Origin: Verrucomicrobiota bacterium
Lineage (GTDB): Bacteria > Verrucomicrobiota > Verrucomicrobiia > Limisphaerales > UBA1319
DNA: 64,000 bases
Assembly: GCA_022709905.1 (NCBI GenBank)
Contig: JAKLHY010000004.1
Coordinates: 62,001-126,000, forward strand
Direction: 5' to 3'
Shown here: positions 10,009 to 19,582 of the stretch, in pieces
How positions within the stretch are numbered: the first letter of the stretch is position 1
Layout: every line of letters begins with the position of its first letter
Program-made: the position numbers and the translations under genes
Notes under the pieces: model-generated
What the model was told of the DNA's origin: nothing
What the model saw: only the letters and a program-made list of their open reading frames with translations
Databases searched by the model: none

Positions 10009-12693
10009 TCAGTAATTGGCTTGCAGTTGGACCCGGCCACGCAATCCTTCCAAGTGAATTATTTCTCGATTGGGCTCGAAGTGTGTCCACGGTTTTCCGT
10101 TGACCTCGACGCTCCGGAGCCGGGCGGACTGGGGATGGCGGAGTCGGAGAAGCAAGGATGGGCAGCGGGCGCGGGCGGGCAATTCGACGGTGGCCGTAAT
10201 TCGATTCGAATGGGCTTCGGATGAAAGGACATAGCTGACGGTACCGAAGGATGACGGGGCGTTTTTGACGGAGATGCTTTTGCCCGGTTCCAGCCAGGCG
10301 CGGGGAGTGGCGCGGGCCAGCCACAAACCGCCATCGTCCTCCATGACAAACATGGCGCGCATCCGTTCGAGAAAGGCGGCCGCCTCGAAGGTTTTGTCGC
10401 CGCCGTTTCCTTCGCCGGTCCGGTTGGGATGTTCGCGGAATTGGTATCCTTTCTCCGGATCGACATCGGCAGCGTATTGGTTCAAGGTGGACCGGAGATA
10501 ATTGGGGACATCGTCACAGAACAAATGGGCCAGGGCGGACTGGGAGTAACCGCATTGGTAATAATAACCGCCGATCGTGAACCAGGGATCGGCCTGGTTG
10601 GGCAGACGCTCGCGGGCGTGCTTTCGCACCAGCCAATTGTCGCGGTAAATAACGTCTTCGAGCACGTCGAGGGTCTCATCGAGCATCGCATCGCCACGGG
10701 GTAAAACGCCGAGTCCCAAGGCGGCTGCCCCCAGATCGCCATCCATGACCAGGCTGCCGGCGTGCGCTCCGCCAAACGGGTTGGTGATCTGGTCGCACAG
10801 CCCCCGCAGGTAGGGTTGGGGCGGAACATAACGGCGGAAGGTTCCGTCACTCACGCGAATAACCGCCGTGAGAGTGATCGAGCGTTCCGCGGCTCGAATG
10901 ATGGCGCGGCGGAAATCTTCGGCTTGCTGGCGGAGCCGGGCGCCGGTAGCTGGATCGACATCACTGATCGCTTCGGCTGTGGCTTTTAATCCACGCCAGA
11001 AAAAGACGCTGGTTTGATACAGGCTGCGCCAGTCGGCGTAATCCCCGAGTTCACACGGGGGGATGAGTCCGGCGGACCACGAGTGCGAACCGACTTTCTC
11101 GGTCCACTGCCGTCGCTGCCGCTCGATCCACTCACAGGCGGCTATAAGGTGGGTCAGGTGCTCGGTGAGCCAGGCTTTGTCGCCGGTGAGCCCGTAATGC
11201 TGGGCCATGGCAAAGAGCATGGAACCATGTCCTTGCGCGTGGTTCAGGTCCCACCCGCTTACATTCAGCGCGCCGTTTGGATCGGAGAACATGCCCCGGG
11301 CCACCCATTTGCCTTGGGAGCGGAACCAGGGCTCAAAGCCCGAGCGTGGAATGGCATGTTCCCCCAAAAGGTCGAGGGCGTAGAAGATTCTCCAGGATTC
11401 CTGGCCCAGCAAGGCTTTGTATGGCCAGATATAAACCTGGTAGATCCCCCCCTCTTTGAGGCAGCGCCGCTGCACGTGCCAGAACGCCACCCGCCACGCC
11501 GCGGTGGCGAGTTCGTCCGGTACCTCGATGGTCATCGGCGGTTCGCACTCGGGATGGGGATAGGGCGGGCGATGGGTCGTGTATTGCTCGGTTAGGGCAC
11601 GGGCGAGGTTTTGCTCGGGCATTTGTCGGACGCGTTGACGGATTGTCCTCTCGTGATTTGCCGCACGGTCCTGGGCGTAACCTGACGCTGATGGCTGTGT
11701 GCCGGCCTGAGAGACAAAAAAACCCAGACTGGGGATGAGAATGGGATGACCATTCTCGAGGTCTTTCGGGGCGAAAGAGAAACTGGCGGACGTCGTTCGC
11801 AGGGTGACAATGGTGCGATTGGGATGATAGGTCAGCAAGCCGCTCGAGCCTGTTGGTAGGTCGATGCTGGGATGAAATCTCACGTGCTGCGTGTCGTCCG
11901 GCACGTAAAAAATCTCGGCGACGATGCCTGGGCGGTCGTGACTCGCGGTTTCCGAGCGCCAGGTGCCCGGGCCCGTGATGACGCATCCATTGCTTGCGGA
12001 CAGCGGTTGGAGAGTTCCCAGACGTCCGTTGTAGACCTCTATCACACCCTCACCGCCAACGGTCGGCGGGTCGGATTGGAAACCCCATTCGATCGCCACG
12101 CCCAGGGGGACAACGGGGGAAACGCCGAAGACGCGCAGGGCGACGACGATTGGGGCTGTGCCCGTTCCCAGGTAGCGGAGTCGGACTTTGTCTATGAAAA
12201 TGAGCCCCAGGGGATCCGCCTCGTAGCGAAATCCGGTGGGATATCCATTCAGTCGCTGGACGATGGTTTCGCGGTTCGACTCGTATAGGATGCGATTCCG
12301 GTTAACGGTTCGGGTGCCGGCGCCGGGAAATGTCTCGTAGGATCGTGTCCACCAGGTGGGTCGATTATTCTGCTTTTCGGTCGGAGTGCTGGTGGTGACT
12401 TCGAGGGATAACAGCGAGACCTCAGGTGCTTCGGCCGCGAACTCGATTTCGATCCGGCGCACCGGCCGGTGTTCTTCCCACATGACCCCGGCCAGAACGT
12501 TGGTTTGACCGTTGGTTAACCACTGGGTCTCGGGCGGGTTTGCGCCTGCTGGTGCATTGGCGCGGAACACGTACCCGAAAGGGGCAATATCCAAAGGGGG
12601 TATCGAGGCCGAATGGGTTTCGCCACCCGTGCTGCGAACCTCCAGAGCGAACAGCAATCCTATCAGGAAGGTCCAAAATGAAATGGTATTCAT
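10009..12693 (-). CDS. Secreted six-hairpin glycosidase-like protein
   Basis: An 894-residue protein with a signal peptide (MNTISFWTFLIGLLFALEVRS). The first 350 residues look like beta-sandwich material (IEIEFAAEAPEVSLLSLEV, VRLRYLGTG). From about 370 to 840 the sequence is helical, with repeated aromatic and Trp-rich segments (AFWHVQRRC, YIWPYKALLGQESWRIFYAL, WDLNHAQGHGSMLFAMAQHY). This pattern is typical of (alpha/alpha)6-barrel glycosidases and polysaccharide lyases. A C-terminal beta-sandwich follows. I cannot assign a CAZy family. The protein is probably periplasmic or secreted and acts on a polysaccharide. It lies directly downstream of the DUF5009 gene on the same strand with a 50-base gap, so the two are probably co-transcribed. 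Confidence 0.65.
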   Translation of the reverse strand: MNTISFWTFLIGLLFALEVRSTGGETHSASIPPLDIAPFGYVFRANAPAGANPPETQWLTNGQTNVLAGVMWEEHRPVRRIEIEFAAEAPEVSLLSLEVTTSTPTEKQNNRPTWWTRSYETFPGAGTRTVNRNRILYESNRETIVQRLNGYPTGFRYEADPLGLIFIDKVRLRYLGTGTAPIVVALRVFGVSPVVPLGVAIEWGFQSDPPTVGGEGVIEVYNGRLGTLQPLSASNGCVITGPGTWRSETASHDRPGIVAEIFYVPDDTQHVRFHPSIDLPTGSSGLLTYHPNRTIVTLRTTSASFSFAPKDLENGHPILIPSLGFFVSQAGTQPSASGYAQDRAANHERTIRQRVRQMPEQNLARALTEQYTTHRPPYPHPECEPPMTIEVPDELATAAWRVAFWHVQRRCLKEGGIYQVYIWPYKALLGQESWRIFYALDLLGEHAIPRSGFEPWFRSQGKWVARGMFSDPNGALNVSGWDLNHAQGHGSMLFAMAQHYGLTGDKAWLTEHLTHLIAACEWIERQRRQWTEKVGSHSWSAGLIPPCELGDYADWRSLYQTSVFFWRGLKATAEAISDVDPATGARLRQQAEDFRRAIIRAAERSITLTAVIRVSDGTFRRYVPPQPYLRGLCDQITNPFGGAHAGSLVMDGDLGAAALGLGVLPRGDAMLDETLDVLEDVIYRDNWLVRKHARERLPNQADPWFTIGGYYYQCGYSQSALAHLFCDDVPNYLRSTLNQYAADVDPEKGYQFREHPNRTGEGNGGDKTFEAAAFLERMRAMFVMEDDGGLWLARATPRAWLEPGKSISVKNAPSSFGTVSYVLSSEAHSNRITATVELPARARCPSLLLRLRHPQSARLRSVEVNGKPWTHFEPNREIIHLEGLRGRVQLQANY

Positions 12694-12744
12694 GGGCAGG
12701 CTTTGGCGATAGTTAGATGACTCTGGGGCGCGCGTTTCCGCGCG

Positions 12745-13959
12745 TTAGATCTTGAGGAACAGTTTCCGGCGGTACATCCAGAACAGGATCAGCCACAGGA
12801 TCAGCAGAACGCCCATGCCGCGGAGGAGGGATTCATAAGTCGGGCCGAGGCAGCGGAAGAAATCCACCCCGAGATGAGTGTTTAGGGCGTTGCGGATGAA
12901 TCCGACGAAGAGCCAATCCATGCAGTAAATGGCGATCGAGTTCATCCCAATCACGATCAGCGGGAAGAGCCAAATCCGGCCTTGGCAGCAATCCGCGATG
13001 CCATAGAAGGCGGCCAGAAGCAGAAAACACCAACCTCCGCTGAACAAGGTCCATGCGGGGGTCCAGATTCGTTTGACGACGGGGCAGATTCCCAGCCACT
13101 GCAACAGCATGCCCGCGCCCAAACCCAACAGGCCCGCCCAGACCAGTCGCTTGAGTTTCTGGTCGTTGGAAAGCCCCGCCTTCAGCCAGCCGCCGGCCAG
13201 CAATCCGAGGATCATGGTCGCCAGCGTGGGAATGAAACTCAGTGTGGAATACCCGCCGCCGTTAAACAGAAAGGGCTTCTCCCGTGGAAACAGGTTCAGA
13301 AACCAGTTGTCAAATGTCCAGGCGAGGTTGGTGTTCTTGTTCCAGTGCGCGGCAAATCCCGAAAGATGATGGGACCAGTCGCTGGCCACGCCGGCCTTGG
13401 CCCAGTCGAAATCCGGTCCAGGCAGTGGATACAGGGCGAAGGCCAGCCAGTAGGCCAGGAGGAGGCCTGCGCAGACCAGAGCCTGCACTCGGACCGACGC
13501 CCATCCGAGCAGGAACAAGAAGAAATAGCCCAGCCCGATCTGGGTCAGGGTATCTTCGAAGGTGAAATGGGTTTGAGGATGCCCGATCGATCTTAGGAAA
13601 ATGCCCAGGCCGATCAGGAGCAACGAACGCCAGGCGGCGTGGAGGAGCATTTGGTCGGGCGACTGTCCTTTGGCCCGTCGGCTGGCCAGGGAAAAGGGCA
13701 GGGCGACTCCCACCAGAAAGCTGAAGGACGGTTGGATCAGGTCGTGCAAGGAGCAACCCACCCATTCGACGTGACTCTGGTGGTGGGCGAGAAACGCCCA
13801 GAATCCGCTCGACGGCAGCGCCTGGGCGACTTTCGATAAGGCCAGGACTTCCGCCATCATTAGAAACATCACCAGACCGCGATAGGCGTCAATCGAAGCC
13901 AGGCGAGTGGGTGCCGGAGGACGATCGGGGGTTAACAGGGATGTATGCATGCAATTCAT
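12745..13959 (-). CDS. DUF5009 / NagX-like membrane acyltransferase
   Basis: About 404 residues, polytopic, opening with the family hallmark [19 protein letters not shown]. About ten membrane helices follow, with conserved segments such as [35 protein letters not shown] and [13 protein letters not shown]. Relatives include bacterial NagX-type proteins and the heparan-alpha-glucosaminide N-acetyltransferase superfamily, which move acetyl groups onto amino sugars across a membrane. The actual substrate here is unknown. The ATGs at 13959 and 13950 both fit; a longer upstream frame runs antisense through the isomerase remnant and is not believed. The gene starts two bases from the first plus-strand ATG of that remnant. 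Confidence 0.8.
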   Translation of the reverse strand: MNCMHTSLLTPDRPPAPTRLASIDAYRGLVMFLMMAEVLALSKVAQALPSSGFWAFLAHHQSHVEWVGCSLHDLIQPSFSFLVGVALPFSLASRRAKGQSPDQMLLHAAWRSLLLIGLGIFLRSIGHPQTHFTFEDTLTQIGLGYFFLFLLGWASVRVQALVCAGLLLAYWLAFALYPLPGPDFDWAKAGVASDWSHHLSGFAAHWNKNTNLAWTFDNWFLNLFPREKPFLFNGGGYSTLSFIPTLATMILGLLAGGWLKAGLSNDQKLKRLVWAGLLGLGAGMLLQWLGICPVVKRIWTPAWTLFSGGWCFLLLAAFYGIADCCQGRIWLFPLIVIGMNSIAIYCMDWLFVGFIRNALNTHLGVDFFRCLGPTYESLLRGMGVLLILWLILFWMYRRKLFLKI

Positions 13960-13960
13960 T

Positions 13961-14536
13961 ATGGCAGAAAAACGATGGCCAGCCCATCGGATTTTATTCG
14001 CATCCCTCGCCTTGAAGTCCGCCGGTTGTGCCTGGATCCCGCACCAGGGAGATTTCAACGAGCAGCAATGTCGAGAGGCCATTGCGGTTTTCAATCGCGC
14101 GGGCCGGGCGGCCGCCAATGAGGGACTCAAGTTTTTCTATCACAACCACGGTTATGAGTTTCAACCTTATGGCCAGGGCACTTTATTCGATCTGCTGATG
14201 CGGGAAACCGATCCCAAGTATGTGGCCTTCGAGATGGACATCTTCTGGGTGGTCCATCCCGCCCAGGATCCCGTTCAACTCCTGAAAAAGTACGGCAAAC
14301 GCTGGGAGCTTTTCCATCTGAAGGACATGAAAAAAGGCACCCCGACCGGGCTGCTGACAGGTTCCGCGGATGTGAGAAACGACGTGGTTCTCGGCACGGG
14401 CCAGATCGATCTGCCTTCTATCTTAAAAGAGGCGAAAAAAGCTAAAGTCAAGTATTATTTTATTGAGGACGAATCGCCGGACGCCGCGGAGCAGATTCCC
14501 CAGAGCCTCCGCTATCTCGAACAGGTCAAGTGGTAG
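13961..14536 (+). pseudogene. 5'-truncated sugar phosphate isomerase/epimerase
   Basis: The 190 or so readable residues match the C-terminal two thirds of the xylose isomerase-like TIM barrel family: [66 protein letters not shown] and YYFIEDESP ... IPQSLRYL. Metal-ligand His, Glu and Asp of the second half are present. The first 100 or so residues of the barrel, and the signal peptide usual in this subgroup, are missing; the 15 residues before the homology ([15 protein letters not shown]) are not family-like. The homology starts within about 50 bases of the divergent DUF5009 start, so a deletion probably removed the 5' end. A functional short protein is possible but unlikely. Confidence 0.6.
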
Positions 14537-14592
14537 TTTGGCGTAACCAATGTCAGATTCCCTCGGCCGCGCGCATGCGGACCGGGGGATTT

Positions 14593-15780
14593 TCATTTTG
14601 GCGCGGATGTGCAGGGCGGGGTTGTGGCTGGAAAGGGCCAGGTCTGAGCGGCCTGGGCTGCGGCGCGGCTGAGCCAGAGAGAGGCTTGTGTCTTTGCGTT
14701 TTCTGGGGAGGTTAGATCCGGGGTGAGCGCCAGCAGGCGAGTGAAAACGCCCCGCAACCGATCGCGGTCGGTTGCGATTCCGGCCAATCCCAGGCAGGGG
14801 ATTTGGTGGTTCCGGCAGATTTTGGCCAGTTCCCCCACTCCTTTGCCCATCAGGGTGGATGCATCGATGGCGCCTTCGCCTGTGACAACGAGGTCGGCCC
14901 CGGCGAGGAAGTCATTCAATCGGGTGACTTGGGCGAACAGGGCGAAACCGGGTTCGAGGCTTGCTCCGAGAAAGGCCTGCAAGCCAAAGCCGAGGCCTCC
15001 GGCGGCGCCGGCTCCGGGTTGCCGCGCCCCGTCTTTTTGGTGGTGCAGGGCGACCACTCGAGCGAGTTGGCCCAGGCAGGCTTCGGCTAATGCGAAATCG
15101 TCCGGCTTGAGCCCTTTTTGGGGGCCGTAAATGCGGCTGCATCCCTCCGGTCCCAGCAGGGGATTCTGGACATCGACCGCGACGATGAACTCCACGGGCT
15201 CATGGCCGTGGGGCTGGATGGCCGCCTCATCTTGCGGGGCGGCAACTGGGGCTTGGATTCGGGCGAGGGTGCCCAAGTCGGTCCACTTGAGAATCGGTTC
15301 GTCGTTGGGATTCCGAAATTGCCATCCGAGGGATCGCGCCAGGCCAAAGCCGCCGTCATTGGTGGCGCTGCCGCCAATTCCAATCAGGCATCGGCGGGCT
15401 TCTAGTTGACGGACGGCCCGGATGACCGGACCGAGACCGAAGGTGTCGAGCGCGAACGGATGGTATTGGCCCGCGGGCAGCAGGGACAATCCAATAATCC
15501 GAGCCGATTCGACGATCGCGGTCCGGGTTGCCGGATGCCACCACCAGGTTGCCTCGAGAGGTTCATGGGCGGCATTGACGGTTGGCGTGCGGCGGGATTC
15601 AGCCCCGAGAGCGCGGCCGATCAACTCGCCAAAGCCATCGCCGCCATCGCTGATCGGCAGCAGTTCGAGATGATCCTGGGAGCGGGCGGAACGCCAGCCT
15701 TGGGCAATGGCATCGGCCGCGGCCAGGGCCGTCAAGGTCCCCTTGAATTTGTCGGGCATAATACGGATACGCAACGGCAT
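14593..15780 (-). CDS. Glycerate kinase, type 1 (GarK/GlxK family)
   Basis: About 395 residues. It phosphorylates D-glycerate with ATP to a phosphoglycerate, feeding glycolysis. Family marks: IMPDKFKGTLTA at the start, PISDGGDGFGELI, IVESARIIGLSLL, IGIGGSATNDGGFGLA, VAVDVQNPLLGPEG, AAGGLGFGLQAFLGA, and DLVVTGEGAIDASTLMGKG. Length fits the family (about 380). The start at ATG 15780 matches the family; an ATG eight codons upstream is also in frame. The gene is divergent from the hybrid kinase. Sugar-acid catabolism fits the glycan-degrading neighbourhood. Confidence 0.92.
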   Translation of the reverse strand: MPLRIRIMPDKFKGTLTALAAADAIAQGWRSARSQDHLELLPISDGGDGFGELIGRALGAESRRTPTVNAAHEPLEATWWWHPATRTAIVESARIIGLSLLPAGQYHPFALDTFGLGPVIRAVRQLEARRCLIGIGGSATNDGGFGLARSLGWQFRNPNDEPILKWTDLGTLARIQAPVAAPQDEAAIQPHGHEPVEFIVAVDVQNPLLGPEGCSRIYGPQKGLKPDDFALAEACLGQLARVVALHHQKDGARQPGAGAAGGLGFGLQAFLGASLEPGFALFAQVTRLNDFLAGADLVVTGEGAIDASTLMGKGVGELAKICRNHQIPCLGLAGIATDRDRLRGVFTRLLALTPDLTSPENAKTQASLWLSRAAAQAAQTWPFPATTPPCTSAPK

Positions 15781-15901
15781 GGAGCCAAAGATAATCGAGG
15801 ACATCGAAAAAGGCCACGGTGTTGATTTTACTTTTCGGGATGAGGCTTATTTGGTTGAATCCGAACGGTGGGCAACAGGGATTGAGTCAGGGGCAAAGGG
15901 A

Positions 15902-16999
15902 ATGATGCAGAAAATATTGGTCATTGATGATGAAGAGCCGTTGCGCCGGTTGATTCAGTTGGCTTTGCGCAAACGGGGCTATGAGGTGATCGAGGCCGAC
16001 AATGGGGATACTGGCATGGAGCTGGCCCGGTCAAAGCTGCCGGATCTGGTGCTCTGCGATGTGCGGATGGCCAAGACCGATGGGTACATGACCTTGAATG
16101 CTTTGCGGAACGATCCCGTCACAGCCGCCATTCCCTTCATTTTAATGACCGGCCGACCGGACAACGCCGGGATGCGCCAGGGGATGATCCAGGGAGCGGA
16201 TGATTATCTGCCCAAGCCGTTTACGATTCCCGAGCTGGTGGCGGCGGTCCAAGCGCGGCTCAAGAAGCAGGAGGCTGTCCGTCAGCAGGCCGAACAAAAG
16301 CTCGCGGACTTGCGCGCCAACATCACCCTGGCTCTGCCCCACGAGTTGTTTACCCCCCTGAGCGGCATCATGGGATTTGCCGAGATCATCAGCATGGATC
16401 CGGCCAGTCTGAAGGCGGACGAAATCGCCGAGATCGGCAAGGCCATTCATGATTCCTCGCAGCGCCTTTATCGGCTCATTGAGAATTTTCTTCTTTACGC
16501 TCAGATCGAGTTGTTGAAATCGGATACGGCCGGCCTGCAAAGTCTCCGCAGCAACTGGACCGACAACACGCACGAGTTGGTCGAATCGCGCGCTCGTGAG
16601 ATCGCCCAAAAAACCGATCGGCTCCCGGACCTCCATTTGGATCTGCAGCCAGCGGGGGCGTGCATCCTCGAGGAATACCTCAAGAAGATCCTACTTGAAC
16701 TGTTGGATAACGCCTTTAAGTTTTCCACGAAAGGCACGCCGGTGGTGGCGAGTTCGGGTCCCTGTTCCGAAGGCTATCGTTTCTCAGTCATGGACAAGGG
16801 ATTGGGGATGACACCCAAACAGATCGCCGATATTGGCGCTTATATGCAGTTTGAACGCAAGCTGCACGAACAACAGGGATCGGGCCTGGGCCTTGCCATC
16901 GCGAAACGATTCTCCGAACTCCATGGGGGCAGCTTAAGCATTCAAAGCGCGCCCGAGGATGGCTCTACTGTCACGGTCATTCTGCCATCCAAAAGATGA
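15902..16999 (+). CDS. Response regulator receiver - histidine kinase hybrid
   Basis: About 365 residues, cytoplasmic, no membrane segment. An N-terminal receiver (residues 5-118) has the acidic pair DDEE, the phospho-acceptor in LVLCDVRM, and a Lys in YLPKPF. A HisKA domain with H-box HELFTPLSGI near residue 146 follows, then a HATPase with N-box LLDNAFKFS, G1 DKGLGM and G2 GSGLGLAIAKRF. This receiver-first order means that kinase activity may be controlled by phosphotransfer from another kinase. The partner is not in the window next to it. The start at MMQKILVIDD is preceded by AAGGGA; the longer upstream frame is antisense to the glycerate kinase promoter and is rejected. Confidence 0.9.
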   Translation: MMQKILVIDDEEPLRRLIQLALRKRGYEVIEADNGDTGMELARSKLPDLVLCDVRMAKTDGYMTLNALRNDPVTAAIPFILMTGRPDNAGMRQGMIQGADDYLPKPFTIPELVAAVQARLKKQEAVRQQAEQKLADLRANITLALPHELFTPLSGIMGFAEIISMDPASLKADEIAEIGKAIHDSSQRLYRLIENFLLYAQIELLKSDTAGLQSLRSNWTDNTHELVESRAREIAQKTDRLPDLHLDLQPAGACILEEYLKKILLELLDNAFKFSTKGTPVVASSGPCSEGYRFSVMDKGLGMTPKQIADIGAYMQFERKLHEQQGSGLGLAIAKRFSELHGGSLSIQSAPEDGSTVTVILPSKR

Positions 17000-17263
17000 G
17001 TCGCTGGAGACACCACACTAGCCATTCGGGTCATTCTCAGACTCGAGTCTCGCAAAGACGCCGCTCCCAATCCGTTTCGGGATGCACGTTCCTCCGGGTC
17101 ACACCCGCCAGCAACTCAGACAGGCGATAGCGTGGTTTGCGTTTTGCCCTCACCAGCTTAAAGCCGGCCCAAACAAAGACTCAAATCGCGATCAGTGCTT
17201 GGCGGTGTGGGATTCGGATTTACAGAATGATCGCCATGGATTACACCTGCGGCCCAATTATTC

Positions 17264-19537
17264 ATGAACGAGAATTACATCACACTGATTGCGGCGGAGA
17301 TCAAGACAGCGCCTCAGCAAGTGGCTGCGACCGCCCGGCTGTTGGGGGAAGGGGCCACGGTGCCTTTCATAGCGCGGTATCGCAAGGAAGCCACCGGTTC
17401 GCTGGATGAGGTGGCGATCACGCAGATCCGCGACCGGCTGATCGGCCTGGCCGAGCTAGATGAGCGGCGGGCCAGCATTTTGAAGTCGCTTCAGGAGCGT
17501 TCCCTGTTGACTCCCGAGCTTCAGGCGGCCATTGCCCAGGCGTCCACGCTCTCCGCGCTTGAGGACCTCTATCTGCCCTATCGTCCGAAGCGCCGGACCC
17601 GGGCCATGATCGCCCGGGAGCAGGGGCTGGAACCTTTGGCTGATCTTATTCAGAATCAGCAGAGCACGGTGGATCCGTTGGCGGCGGCGCGTGATTTTGT
17701 GAGCGCGGAGAGGGGGGTGGATTCGGCGGAAAAGGCGTTGGCGGGCGCGCGCGACATTATTGCCGAACGAGTGAACGACGACGCGCGAGCCAGGGCTCGA
17801 CTTCGCGAGCTGTTTTGGACCCAGGGGGTAGTTCGGTCGAAGGTCGTGTCGGGCAAAGAGGAATCGGGGGCCAAGTACAAGGATTATTTCGACTGGACTG
17901 AACCGCTGGCCAAGATTCCCAGTCATCGAATGCTGGCGATTCGGCGGGGTGAAGCGGAGGAGGTGTTGATGCTTCGGATTACGCCGCCTGAAGAGGAGGC
18001 CTTGTCGCTGCTGGAGAACATGTTTGTCACGGGGCAGGGGGCGGGGGCCGAACAAGTGCGTTTGGCGGCGCACGATGGCTACAAGCGGCTGCTGGGATTT
18101 GCCCTGGAAGGGGAGATCCGGCTCGAGTCCAAGAAGCGGGCGGACGCGGAGGCGATCCGGGTGTTTTCCGAGAATCTTCGGGAATTGCTGCTGGCGCCGC
18201 CTCTCGGGCAGAAGAATGTGCTGGCGATGGATCCGGGCTTTCGGACGGGCTGCAAGGTGGTCTGCCTGGATCGCCAGGGAAAACTGCTGCATCACGATGT
18301 GGTTTATCTGGCGGGTTCCGCGGGGGAGATGCGTGAGGCCATTGAGACCATCACTTCCCTGGTGAAGCAATACCGGATCGAAGCCGTGGCGATCGGGAAC
18401 GGCACGGCCAGCCGCGAGACCGAGGCGTTCGTGCGCAAGCTGGGGCTGGGGCCTGGCATTCCGATTGTCATGGTGAATGAAAGCGGCGCCTCGATCTATT
18501 CGGCCTCGGCTGTGGCCCGGGAGGAATTCCCCGACCACGACGTTACGGTCCGGGGCGCGGTATCGATTGGGCGGCGGCTGATGGATCCGCTGGCGGAGTT
18601 GGTGAAGCTGGATCCCAAATCGATCGGGGTGGGGCAATATCAGCACGATGTCGATCCATCGGCCCTGAAAAACAGCCTGGACGATGTTGTGATGAGCTGC
18701 GTGAATCGTGTCGGGGTGGAACTCAATACCGCGAGCAAGCAATTGCTCAGTTATGTGTCGGGCCTGGGGCCCGCCCTGGCCGCGAATATTGTCGCCTATC
18801 GAAATGAGCACGGTCCGTTTGGTTCGCGCAAAGATCTGCTCAACGTCTCGCGTCTGGGGCCCAAGGCTTTCGAACAGGCCGCGGGTTTTCTCCGCATTCG
18901 GAATGGCCGGCATCCGCTCGATGGCAGCGCCGTTCATCCCGAGAGCTACGGCGTTGTGGACGCCATGGCCCATGATCAACAGTGTTCCGTCAAGGATCTT
19001 CTTTCGAACGCGCAGCTGCGGCAGCGGATTGATCTGAAGCGTTATGCGACCGAGACGATTGGATTGCCCACGTTGAATGACATCCTGGCCGAGCTGGCCA
19101 AGCCCGGGCGTGATCCGCGGCAGCAGTTCGAGGTGTTTGCCTTCCAGGAAGGCGTGGAAAAGATTGAGGATCTGAAGCCCGGCATGAAGCTGCCCGGCAT
19201 CGTGACCAACGTGGCCGCTTTTGGGGCCTTTGTGGATATTGGCGTCCACCAGGACGGCCTCATTCACATCAGCCAGCTGGCCGATCGGTTTGTGAAAGAT
19301 CCCGCCGAGGTGGTCAAGGTGCATCAGAAAGTCCTGGTGACGGTTGTCGATGTCGACCGGCCCCGGAACCGGATTGCCTTGTCATTGAAGTCCAACCCGG
19401 AACTGGGGCCCGCTCAGAATTCCAGGAGCTCGCCTGCCCCTCCAAAGGCCTCGGGGCCCAAACCCGGACGATCGGGTTCGGCGCCGGCGGTCGATTGGTT
19501 TACCGAGGCGATGAACCGGGCCAAAGAACGGCGTTAG
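17264..19537 (+). CDS. tex: Tex family transcription accessory RNA-binding protein
   Basis: A 757-residue protein with full Tex architecture: an N-terminal helical domain (about 1-190; PFIARYRKEATGSLDE), a YqgF/RNase H-like domain (about 319-450; LAMDPGFRTGCKV), tandem helix-hairpin-helix motifs (about 498-570; YVSGLGPALAANIV, LLNVSRLGPKAFEQ) and a C-terminal S1 RNA-binding domain (about 635-708; GAFVDIGVHQDGLIHISQL). Tex binds nucleic acid and affects transcription and stress physiology in other bacteria; its exact role is poorly defined. The 264 bases before it contain nothing I recognise. Confidence 0.96.
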   Translation: MNENYITLIAAEIKTAPQQVAATARLLGEGATVPFIARYRKEATGSLDEVAITQIRDRLIGLAELDERRASILKSLQERSLLTPELQAAIAQASTLSALEDLYLPYRPKRRTRAMIAREQGLEPLADLIQNQQSTVDPLAAARDFVSAERGVDSAEKALAGARDIIAERVNDDARARARLRELFWTQGVVRSKVVSGKEESGAKYKDYFDWTEPLAKIPSHRMLAIRRGEAEEVLMLRITPPEEEALSLLENMFVTGQGAGAEQVRLAAHDGYKRLLGFALEGEIRLESKKRADAEAIRVFSENLRELLLAPPLGQKNVLAMDPGFRTGCKVVCLDRQGKLLHHDVVYLAGSAGEMREAIETITSLVKQYRIEAVAIGNGTASRETEAFVRKLGLGPGIPIVMVNESGASIYSASAVAREEFPDHDVTVRGAVSIGRRLMDPLAELVKLDPKSIGVGQYQHDVDPSALKNSLDDVVMSCVNRVGVELNTASKQLLSYVSGLGPALAANIVAYRNEHGPFGSRKDLLNVSRLGPKAFEQAAGFLRIRNGRHPLDGSAVHPESYGVVDAMAHDQQCSVKDLLSNAQLRQRIDLKRYATETIGLPTLNDILAELAKPGRDPRQQFEVFAFQEGVEKIEDLKPGMKLPGIVTNVAAFGAFVDIGVHQDGLIHISQLADRFVKDPAEVVKVHQKVLVTVVDVDRPRNRIALSLKSNPELGPAQNSRSSPAPPKASGPKPGRSGSAPAVDWFTEAMNRAKERR

Positions 19538-19582
19538 GAAAACCGGTCCGAGTTCCGGGTCGCGCATTGCGTTGACGGCTTA

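Noticed and set aside
13960..14130. N-terminal extension of the DUF5009 gene
   Set aside because: The extension is antisense to the isomerase remnant and lacks family resemblance; the family begins at [10 protein letters not shown].
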